Part shown: piece after piece, positions 57,712-64,000 of the stretch
How positions within the stretch are numbered: the first letter of the stretch is position 1
Layout: every line of letters starts with the position of its first letter
Notes under the pieces: generated by a model
What the model was told of the DNA's origin: nothing
The model's input: the letters and a program-made list of their open reading frames with translations, nothing else
Databases searched by the model: none
Origin: Shewanella maritima
GTDB taxonomy: Bacteria; Pseudomonadota; Gammaproteobacteria; Enterobacterales; Shewanellaceae
Reading direction: 5' to 3'
DNA: 64,000 nt
Assembly: GCF_004295345.1 (NCBI RefSeq)
Contig: NZ_CP036200.1
Coordinates: forward strand, 3,783,501 to 3,847,500
Program-made: the position numbers and the translations under genes

Positions 57712-59013
57712 ATGTTTGAATCATATTCTGGCTTTCGATTGTTACTAAGATTGGGTTTGGTTGTAGGCTTGCTATTTATTGTGGGTTTAGCAGTTGGCCA
57801 GGTCGCAGTGACTGTCATTTTAGGTTGTATTGTTTTGCTGGTTTGGCACTATCGTCAAATCGCGCGTCTTAACTTTTGGTTATGGAAAGATAAGCGTCTA
57901 ACACCGCCTCAAGGGCAAGGCAGTTGGGAAGGTGTGTTTAATGGTATTTACCGTCTGCAAGGTAAAAATCGTCGCCGAGTAGGGCAGTTGGCGTCTATTC
58001 TAGGTCGCTTTCGTCAAGGTGCTGAGGCACTGCCAGACGCAGCAGTGGTGCTCGATTCGAGTCATAATATCTTGTGGTGTAACAAGCTTGCGCAGTTGAT
58101 TTTAGGCTTTGTGTGGCCACAAGATAATGGTCAGCGCATTGATAACTTATTGCGTCATCCCGATTTTTCAGAGTATCTACGTTCAACTAGTTTTGATGAA
58201 CCGTTAGAAATCCCATCCCCAGTATCGGACAACCGCACGTTAGAGATTCGTATCATGCGATACGGTGACAGACAGCTGTTACTTATAGCTCGCGATGTCA
58301 CTCGTCTTAATCAACTAGAAGGCATGCGCAAAGACTTTGTCGCCAATGTGTCGCACGAGCTTAAAACCCCGCTTACCGTGCTACAGGGCTACTTAGAGAT
58401 CATGCAAACCATGGAAGGCACTGACTCACCTAATAGTAAGCCGCTTGAGTTAATGCAGCAGCAAACCACGCGGATGCAATCCATGGTTGAGCAGTTACTT
58501 GCGTTGTCACGGATAGAAGATGCGGATGAGATTGACTTATCGCAAGTGGTCGATATGCGTGTGATGATTGATGTGCTTAAGGAAGAAGCCAAAGCGTTAG
58601 CGTTAACTGATTATACCCTAGTATTTGACTGTGACCCTGAATTGAACATTCATGGTGTTGAATTGCAGCTTAGAAGTGCCTGTTCAAATTTAATTTCTAA
58701 TGCGATTCGCTATACACCAGAAGGTGGCACTATAACAGTTACCTGGAACAAGGTTGCGCAAGGCGCAAGGTTCTCGGTAACTGATACTGGTCAAGGTATT
58801 GCGCCTCAACACATTAGCCGCTTAACTGAGCGATTTTATCGGGTTGATAATGCCAGAAGCAGTAAAACAGGTGGTACAGGTTTAGGTTTGGCGATTGTGA
58901 AGCATGCGCTGAGTCATCATCACAGTGAGTTAATTATTGTGAGTGAGGTAGGTGTAGGCAGTACCTTTAGCTTTATTATTCCATCACACCTTTTAGCTGA
59001 TGAAGTGACATAG
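57712..59013 (+). CDS. phoR: phosphate regulon sensor histidine kinase PhoR
   Basis: About 433 residues. Two N-terminal membrane segments (LLLRLGLVVGLLFIVGLAVG, VAVTVILGCIVLLVWHYRQI) precede a PAS region (ALPDAAVVLDSSHNILWCNK). The phospho-acceptor His is in FVANVSHELKTPLTVLQGYL and the ATPase boxes are LISNAIRYTPEGG and GTGLGLAIVKHALSHH. The ATG at 57712 has AGG 7 nt upstream; 10 codons of open frame before it overlap a terminator-like hairpin and are probably not translated. Confidence 0.95.
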   Translation: MFESYSGFRLLLRLGLVVGLLFIVGLAVGQVAVTVILGCIVLLVWHYRQIARLNFWLWKDKRLTPPQGQGSWEGVFNGIYRLQGKNRRRVGQLASILGRFRQGAEALPDAAVVLDSSHNILWCNKLAQLILGFVWPQDNGQRIDNLLRHPDFSEYLRSTSFDEPLEIPSPVSDNRTLEIRIMRYGDRQLLLIARDVTRLNQLEGMRKDFVANVSHELKTPLTVLQGYLEIMQTMEGTDSPNSKPLELMQQQTTRMQSMVEQLLALSRIEDADEIDLSQVVDMRVMIDVLKEEAKALALTDYTLVFDCDPELNIHGVELQLRSACSNLISNAIRYTPEGGTITVTWNKVAQGARFSVTDTGQGIAPQHISRLTERFYRVDNARSSKTGGTGLGLAIVKHALSHHHSELIIVSEVGVGSTFSFIIPSHLLADEVT

Positions 59014-59051
59014 CTTGTTGTCATTCAGATGTATTAAGTTAGAGTTTGAAT

Positions 59052-59074
59052 AAGCAGCCTTCTGGCTGCTTTTT
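59052..59074 (+). terminator. phoR terminator
   Basis: Stem AAGCAGCC/GGCTGCTT with loop TTCT and T-run, 38 nt after the phoR stop. A 23-bp unit (CTGCTTTTTGCTTTCTAATT, then CTG) is tandemly repeated at 59066-59088 and 59090-59112. Confidence 0.85.
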
Positions 59075-59286
59075 GCTTTCTAATTCTGTCTGCTTTTTGC
59101 TTTCTAATTCTGGCTAACGTTCTGCGTTCAATTTCTGTGTTTTTAACTTGTTACTTCGAACCTGTAGATTGCGTCAATCATCAACGAGCATATGTCATTC
59201 TCTCGAATATAGCTTAATCGTGATCTTATGTCGGCGCTTAAAAGTGTTTTTAAGGTGTTTCATAAATCTGTTATCGAAATGTCACT

Positions 59287-59304
59287 CTGTCATACAACTG
59301 TCAT
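59287..59304 (+). promoter_or_regulatory. Pho box upstream of pstS
   Basis: CTGTCATACAACTGTCAT: two perfect PhoB half-sites 11 bp apart, 81 nt before the pstS start. Confidence 0.88.
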
Positions 59305-59384
59305 CTAGCAGTAATAGACTTGTCATCGTTGAAGTTGATACTGACCGTGTTCAAAACAAAGTACGCTTAATTTGGAGCATTACA

Positions 59385-60356
59385 ATGAAACTGAAAAAAC
59401 TTGTCGGCGCTATTACCCTATCTGCCGCTGGTGTATTCTCTGCAGGCGCGATGGCTGCAATCGATCAAACTCTACCTGTTTATGAAAAAACAAGTGGTGT
59501 TTCTGGTAACTTGTCATCTGTTGGTTCTGACACGCTTGCGAACATGATGACTCTTTGGGCAGAAGACTTTAAACACATCTACCCTAACGTAAACATTCAA
59601 ATTCAAGCTGCTGGTTCATCTACTGCGCCACCAGCCCTTACTGAAGGTACTTCACAGTTCGGTCCAATGAGCCGTAAAATGAAGCCAAACGAAGTTGAAG
59701 CATTCGAGAAGCATTTTGGTTACCAACCAACTGCTATCCGTGTAGCGATTGATGCATTAGCTGTATTCGTACACAAAGATAACCCAGTTGAAGGTTTAAG
59801 CATTGAGCAAATCGACGGTATTTTCTCTTCTACTAACAAGTGTGGTGGTAGCGAAGTTAAGCGTTGGGGCGATGTTGGCCTAGACGGTAGCTGGAGCGCA
59901 AAAGACGTTCAGCTGTACGGTCGTAACTCAGTATCTGGTACTTATGGTTACTTCAAGAAGAAAGCACTTTGTAAAGGTGATTTTCGTCCAAACGTGAACG
60001 AGCAACCAGGTAGTGCGTCAGTAGTGCAGTCTGTTTCTCAATCTCTGAATGCGATTGGTTACTCTGGTATCGGTTACAAAACTGCTGGTGTTAAAGCCGT
60101 AGCAGTTTCGAAGAAAGGTAAGAAGTATATCGCTGCGACTCACGAGAATGCTGCAAACGGTACTTACCCACTATCTCGTTACCTATACGTTTACATCAAC
60201 AAGCACCCTAATAAAGAGCTGTCGCCAATGGACCGCGAGTTCATCAAGTACATGCTTTCTAAGCAGGGTCAGCAAATTGTTGAGAAAGACGGTTATGTAC
60301 CGCTACCTCGCTCAGTTGTTGCTAAAGACTTAGAAAAAGCAGGCATTAAGCTTTAA
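59385..60356 (+). CDS. pstS: phosphate ABC transporter substrate-binding protein PstS
   Basis: About 323 residues. A signal peptide ([21 protein letters not shown]) is followed by the phosphate-binding protein fold: [50 protein letters not shown] and GYVPLPRSV. The ATG at 59385 has GGAG 8 nt upstream; the long open frame before it overlaps the Pho box and is not coding. It supplies phosphate to a Pst transporter whose other subunits are not in this window. Confidence 0.93.
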   Translation: MKLKKLVGAITLSAAGVFSAGAMAAIDQTLPVYEKTSGVSGNLSSVGSDTLANMMTLWAEDFKHIYPNVNIQIQAAGSSTAPPALTEGTSQFGPMSRKMKPNEVEAFEKHFGYQPTAIRVAIDALAVFVHKDNPVEGLSIEQIDGIFSSTNKCGGSEVKRWGDVGLDGSWSAKDVQLYGRNSVSGTYGYFKKKALCKGDFRPNVNEQPGSASVVQSVSQSLNAIGYSGIGYKTAGVKAVAVSKKGKKYIAATHENAANGTYPLSRYLYVYINKHPNKELSPMDREFIKYMLSKQGQQIVEKDGYVPLPRSVVAKDLEKAGIKL

Positions 60357-60377
60357 ACGCTTACAAAACCTGAATCT

Positions 60378-60405
60378 AAAAGGCCTCCTCGCGAGGTCTT
60401 TTTTG
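60378..60405 (+). terminator. pstS terminator
   Basis: Stem AAGGCCTC/GAGGTCTT (one G-U pair) with a short loop and six T. Confidence 0.85.
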
Positions 60406-60415
60406 TGTCTGCCAT

Positions 60416-60543
60416 TTATACCCATCAGCACAGGTATGTGAGCATGCCTACTGGCTTACTCTTATTGATTAAAAGGGCTTATTACGTCGTTGGACATTTC
60501 TAAGGCAGTCTAACCCGCCCGCTTATTTATCCCGATTGGTATG
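60416..60543 (+). repeat. MITE-like repeat, copy 3 (internally deleted)
   Basis: Starts TATACCCATCAGCACA, includes GTGAGCATGCCTACTGG and GGCTTATTACGTCGTTGGA, and ends ATCCCGATTGGTATG, aligning to the two ends of copy 2 in the same orientation. The central 50-70 nt of copies 1 and 2 is missing. Confidence 0.62.
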
Positions 60544-60574
60544 ACTATATTTTAAATGTTGCTATTTCAAAGAC

Positions 60575-60700
60575 AAAAAAAAGCAACCTACTTTGAGGTT
60601 GCTAATACTGCAAATGCAATATGGGCGATAACAGTGTTATCAAATGGGAGGATGATGATGAACAATGAAACTTTCAAATAAGATTCGGTTCACTATATAT
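60575..60700 (-). ncRNA. sibling sRNA candidate A
   Basis: On the minus strand: motif TGTTCATCATCATCCTCCC (60647-60665), hairpin GATAAC-ACT-GTTATC, a second short hairpin, then terminator AGCAACCT/AGGTTGCT with T7-8 (60575-60603). No minus-strand gene needs this terminator. The same order of motif, hairpin and GCAACC-type terminator occurs in B and C. The 5' end is unknown. Confidence 0.6.
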
Positions 60701-60854
60701 GACCGGCGGCGTTGAGATTAGTTCCCACCTTTTTCAATTTTTTCAGATAATTTTCCTGATCCCGAATCACCGCAGAAATCTTTGACCTATGCTTAATAAA
60801 TAAATCATTGCTTGTTATACAATTTAGGATATAAATTCAGCCGAAGGAGCTGTT

Positions 60855-62636
60855 GTGGCGAAAGTGTTCGACTTTAACAAAGATTATCATTCCAGCGCTA
60901 ATTGCGACCAAAACCGCGTTGTTCATTTCGATTTAGATATCACGGTAGACTTTGACCTAAAACAACTCTCCGGCGAGGTAGTGCTAAGTTTTGAGCGTTT
61001 GTCTTCAAGCGATAGCCTGCTAATCGATTGTCGAGATTTGGATATCGTTGCGGTAAAGGATGAGCTGGATAACGCACTTGAATACCAGCTAGTTCAAGTT
61101 AACGATGCATTAGGTCAACAGCTTAGTATTCAAGTTGGAACCCAACTTAATAAAGTCAAGATTGTTTATTGTACAAGCCCGCAAGCTCAAGGATTACAGT
61201 GGTTAGCACCTGAGCAAACATTGGGGAAACAGCAACCTTATTTGTTTAGTCAATCACAACCTATTAATGCCAGGAGCTGGATCCCACTGCAAGACACACC
61301 GAAAGCGAGAGTCACTTTTAATGCTAAGGTGAGTGTACCCAAGCAATTACGTGCTGTGATGAGCGCGTTAAACGATCCTGCTATTGCGGATGACGGCGTG
61401 TATCAATTCACTATGGTTAAGCCTATCCCGACACACTTACTTGCCATTGCTGTCGGCGACCTTGCGTTCAAGGCCACCGGTAAACGTAGCGGAATTTATA
61501 CAGAGCCGGGCATGCTTGAGCGCGCAGCAAATGAGTTTGAAGATACTGAAGCTATGATGCAGGTAGCTGAATCACTTTTAGGTGAATATGCCTGGCAGCG
61601 TTATGACATGATAGTGTTGCCGCCAAGCTTCCCCTTTGGCGGTATGGAGAACCCAATGCTTGCCTTTATGACACCCACGCTAATAGCTGGTGATAAAAGC
61701 TTGGTATCAATAGTCGCTCATGAGTTAGCCCATTCTTGGACTGGTAATTTAGTCAGTAATGCGACTTGGCGTGACTTATGGCTTAACGAGGGGTTTACTA
61801 CCTATTTTACCAACCGCATTGTTGAAGCCGTGTATAGCAAGGAGCAAGCTGAACTTGAGAAAATGATTGAGTATGGCCGCTTACAAGAAGAGCTAGCTTC
61901 AAGTGAAGTCAGCAGTCAAACCTTACCTGCTAATGTGCAACTGGGCGATCCAAACCTAGCGTTTAATCGTTTTACCTATGACAAAGCCTCTATGTTCGTC
62001 CATGAACTCGAATCGCGACTTGGACGGGATAGTTTCGATATCTTTTTACGCCGCTATGTTGAGCATTTTGCTTTTACTGCAATTACCACTGAAACCTTTA
62101 TGGAATATGCTGAGCAAACATTGCTTATCGACCATGGGGACAAAATTTCTGCCCACGAGCTACATGAATGGGTGTACGGCACAGGTATGCCAGCTTGGTT
62201 CAAAGCGCCGACCTCAGACAGTCTGAATAAGGTCGATTTCGCGCTTAGCGAGTTTACATCTGGTATTGATGCTAACAAGTTAGCAATCCAGGATTGGCGA
62301 GTCCATCATTGGCAGTACTTTTTAACCCAGTTACCTTTAGTGCTAACAACTGAGCAGCTTGATGATTTAGATACGTGCTTTGCCTTTACACAAAGTAGTA
62401 ACAGCGAGATTTTATGTGATTGGTTTAGAGTAGCGATTCGAAATCGTTACCAGAAAGTGATGCAGCGTTTAACAGCTTTCTTAGTCGAAGTCGGCCGGGC
62501 TAAGTTTGTTAGACCGTTATACCTTGAGTTACAAATTGCTGGAATGAATTCGCAGGCGTTAGCCATTTACCAGCAAGCTCGAAAAGGCTACCATCCGTCG
62601 CTTAGGTTTCAATTAGATAAGTTATTTGAGCAATAG
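60855..62636 (+). CDS. M1-family aminopeptidase (LTA4-hydrolase/aminopeptidase B-like)
   Basis: 593 residues. The exopeptidase motif is FGGMENP, the zinc site is HELAHSWTGN with the third ligand in LWLNEGFTTYF 18 residues on, and RFTYDKASMFVHEL contains the conserved tyrosine. The C-terminal helical domain (about 460-593) matches leukotriene-A4-hydrolase-like bacterial enzymes rather than PepN, which is much longer. No signal peptide; cytoplasmic. The start is GTG at 60855 with AAGGAG 5 nt upstream. Confidence 0.92.
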   Translation: MAKVFDFNKDYHSSANCDQNRVVHFDLDITVDFDLKQLSGEVVLSFERLSSSDSLLIDCRDLDIVAVKDELDNALEYQLVQVNDALGQQLSIQVGTQLNKVKIVYCTSPQAQGLQWLAPEQTLGKQQPYLFSQSQPINARSWIPLQDTPKARVTFNAKVSVPKQLRAVMSALNDPAIADDGVYQFTMVKPIPTHLLAIAVGDLAFKATGKRSGIYTEPGMLERAANEFEDTEAMMQVAESLLGEYAWQRYDMIVLPPSFPFGGMENPMLAFMTPTLIAGDKSLVSIVAHELAHSWTGNLVSNATWRDLWLNEGFTTYFTNRIVEAVYSKEQAELEKMIEYGRLQEELASSEVSSQTLPANVQLGDPNLAFNRFTYDKASMFVHELESRLGRDSFDIFLRRYVEHFAFTAITTETFMEYAEQTLLIDHGDKISAHELHEWVYGTGMPAWFKAPTSDSLNKVDFALSEFTSGIDANKLAIQDWRVHHWQYFLTQLPLVLTTEQLDDLDTCFAFTQSSNSEILCDWFRVAIRNRYQKVMQRLTAFLVEVGRAKFVRPLYLELQIAGMNSQALAIYQQARKGYHPSLRFQLDKLFEQ

Positions 62637-62664
62637 TTCCAAGATATTCAATTGAAGAGCAGGC

Positions 62665-62775
62665 AAAAAAATTGGCAACCGAATGGGTTGCCAATAAAAA
62701 GAATCTTGCAAATTGGAAGGCGGTGATGAGCCGCCAGCCATAAGGGATGATGAAGAAGCGCGTTGGAGTCTGGGG
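62665..62775 (-). ncRNA. sibling sRNA candidate B
   Basis: Minus strand: motif TTCTTCATCATCCCT (62743-62757), hairpin GGCGG-CTCATCA-CCGCC, then terminator ATTGGCAACC/GGTTGCCAAT with T7 (62665-62695). It lies just beyond the aminopeptidase stop, antiparallel to it. Same architecture as A and C. 5' end unknown. Confidence 0.62.
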
Positions 62776-62984
62776 AAACTTGTCAACTTGCTTACTTATT
62801 CAGACTAGTGCTTTTCAATAAAGTTCATTAGGCTGTGAAAAAAATTAAATATTTTTTCTCTGCTTATATAGGCCGCTTCGAAATTCCCAATATCTCTCTT
62901 AAAAGCCCATTAACTACTTTGCTAAATTTAAGTGGTTATTGATGATTGAGTATAACCGGATTTCATTTAAATATGTGCGGCCAT

Positions 62985-63097
62985 AAAAAAAGGCAACCAA
63001 ATGGTTGCCTATCGATCTACTTGAGATCAAGGGACTGCGCTAGAAGTCCCAGGGAGATGAAGAACAAAGTGATGAACATTGTTACTTTGTTAGAAGG
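62985..63097 (-). ncRNA. sibling sRNA candidate C
   Basis: Minus strand: 5' hairpin ACAAAGT...ACTTTGT (63064-63090), motif TTCTTCATCTCCCT (63051-63064), hairpin GGGACT...AGTCCC (63031-63050), small hairpin GATCT...AGATC, then terminator AGGCAACCA/TGGTTGCCT with T7 (62985-63010). Gene-free on the minus strand up to gpx at 63348. The clearest of the three. Confidence 0.66.
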
Positions 63098-63347
63098 CAT
63101 CTAGGCCAAAAAGTTCACTGATTGAGTCAATTTTTCTTAATTTTTTGCAAAATAATTTGGTTTTTTAGCAAATAGCACTAAAAATCAAAAATTTAAGCTG
63201 CCAAATTAGCAGTAATTTTTTTGCGCACCCAGTCGAACTATCTATCAAGGTTACTAGCTTTGAGCCAATAAAAGACGACAAAGCTCCTGTGCCCACAACG
63301 TTAACTCTTCATCGGTATATTGAGTTTAATCGTTATAGCCATTTTCG

Positions 63348-63833
63348 CTACTTTAAAAGCTGACTAATTTGACCTCTTAATGCTTCAGGTTTTGTTGTTG
63401 GAGCAAAGCGTTCAATAACTTGTCCCTGACGATCAACCAGAAACTTGGTGAAGTTCCATTTGATTGATTCACTACCAAGCAAGCCTTTTGCTTGGCTTTT
63501 TAAAAACTTGTATAGCGGGACCGCGTTTTCACCGTTAACTTCGACTTTTGATAGTAGTGGGAAGGTGACACCAAAATTCAACTCGCAAAACTCACTAATC
63601 TCAGCTTCGCTCCCCTGTTCTTGAGCGCCAAATTGGTTACATGGGAAGCCTAATATCATTAAACCTTGCTCGTTAAACTCTTGATATAAGGTCTCCAAAG
63701 CCTTGTATTGCGGAGTAAATCCACACTTACTTGCAGTATTGACGATCAGTAAAACCTTATCTTTAAAGTCGGCTAACTCAAGTTGCTCGCCACGAATGTC
63801 TGTTACTGAAAACTGATAAATTGATTGACTCAT
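63348..63833 (-). CDS. glutathione peroxidase (Cys type)
   Basis: 161 residues. The peroxidatic cysteine is in VNTASKCGFTPQYKALE, the Gln of the catalytic set in GFPCNQFGAQEQG and the Trp in IKWNFTKFLV. As in most bacterial members, Cys replaces selenocysteine, and thioredoxin is the probable reductant. GGAGG 6 nt before the ATG at 63833 sets the start. Confidence 0.94.
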   Translation of the reverse strand: MSQSIYQFSVTDIRGEQLELADFKDKVLLIVNTASKCGFTPQYKALETLYQEFNEQGLMILGFPCNQFGAQEQGSEAEISEFCELNFGVTFPLLSKVEVNGENAVPLYKFLKSQAKGLLGSESIKWNFTKFLVDRQGQVIERFAPTTKPEALRGQISQLLK

Positions 63834-64000
63834 TTTTTGACCTCCGAAAAGTAATAACAGCAATATAGTTGATAATTAAGTTGTGCGCAATTTAATTTTG
63901 CAATGTATGGTTGCGAAGTGAAAGTTGAACTGGTGTGAGTGAATTGTTTCTCTATGGTTGAGGGAGGGATGGCAACTTGTAATAAAGGTTAATTCTGCCC

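Noticed and set aside
59148..59384. N-terminal extension of pstS from an upstream start
   Set aside because: It would translate through the Pho box; the signal peptide and ribosome site place the start at 59385.

Overview
The window is most likely a chromosome segment of a marine Shewanella (Gammaproteobacteria, Alteromonadales). The evidence is a complete pfaR-pfaABCD/pfaE cluster for eicosapentaenoic (omega-3) fatty acid synthesis, a glg operon in the malQ-glgB-glgX-glgP-glgC-glgA order, Syd, QueF, RdgC, a DUF3192 lipoprotein, and two tandem CsrB-type regulatory RNAs. The genus is inferred from gene content and protein resemblance; no database search was possible.

Layout. (1) 1-11973: glycogen operon on the + strand, closed by a strong terminator. 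Two of its enzymes carry extra Lys/Ser/Thr/Ala-rich tails: GlgB at the C-terminus (about 120 residues) and GlgP at the N-terminus (about 70). glgC is broken by a -1 frameshift. (2) 12096-19876: oxidoreductases (MDR dehydrogenase, SDR, NmrA-like) with AraC and LysR regulators, then a TonB-dependent receptor. (3) 20333-25186: a 4.46-kb mobile element with a large serine recombinase, a small resolvase, an RHH protein and a RecA-like ATPase. It sits inside an mmcQ/yjbR gene whose two halves can be rejoined exactly across an 8-bp core repeat. (4) 25341-27770: YghU-type GST, a PilZ protein and a small zinc-ribbon protein. (5) 28046-48549: the EPA cluster. pfaR-A-B-C-D read leftward with 4-nt overlaps at the first three junctions, and pfaE is divergent. 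pfaB and pfaC begin with TTG inside TTGA overlaps. pfaC carries a single-base frameshift before its last dehydratase domain. (6) 48665-53068: queF, syd and small conserved genes. (7) 53097-54412: tandem csrB/csrC-like RNAs, each with a GacA/UvrY box about 190 nt upstream of its predicted start. (8) 54442-60402: rdgC, then a phosphate regulon (porin, phoB, phoR, pstS) with Pho boxes. (9) 60575-63863: an M1 aminopeptidase flanked by three sibling small-RNA candidates on the minus strand, then glutathione peroxidase.

How it works together. The glg operon makes and degrades glycogen. PfaA-D with the phosphopantetheinyl transferase PfaE form one iterative polyunsaturated fatty acid synthase. PhoBR drives phosphate uptake genes through Pho boxes. 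The Csr RNAs would sequester CsrA, which in other gammaproteobacteria represses glycogen genes, so regions 1 and 7 may be functionally linked (inference).

A family of MITE-like repeats with TATACCAATT ends occurs three times (16582, 26228, 60416). Both frameshifts are one-base losses inside otherwise intact genes, so sequencing error cannot be excluded. Each happens to sit on a -1 slippery-type heptamer.
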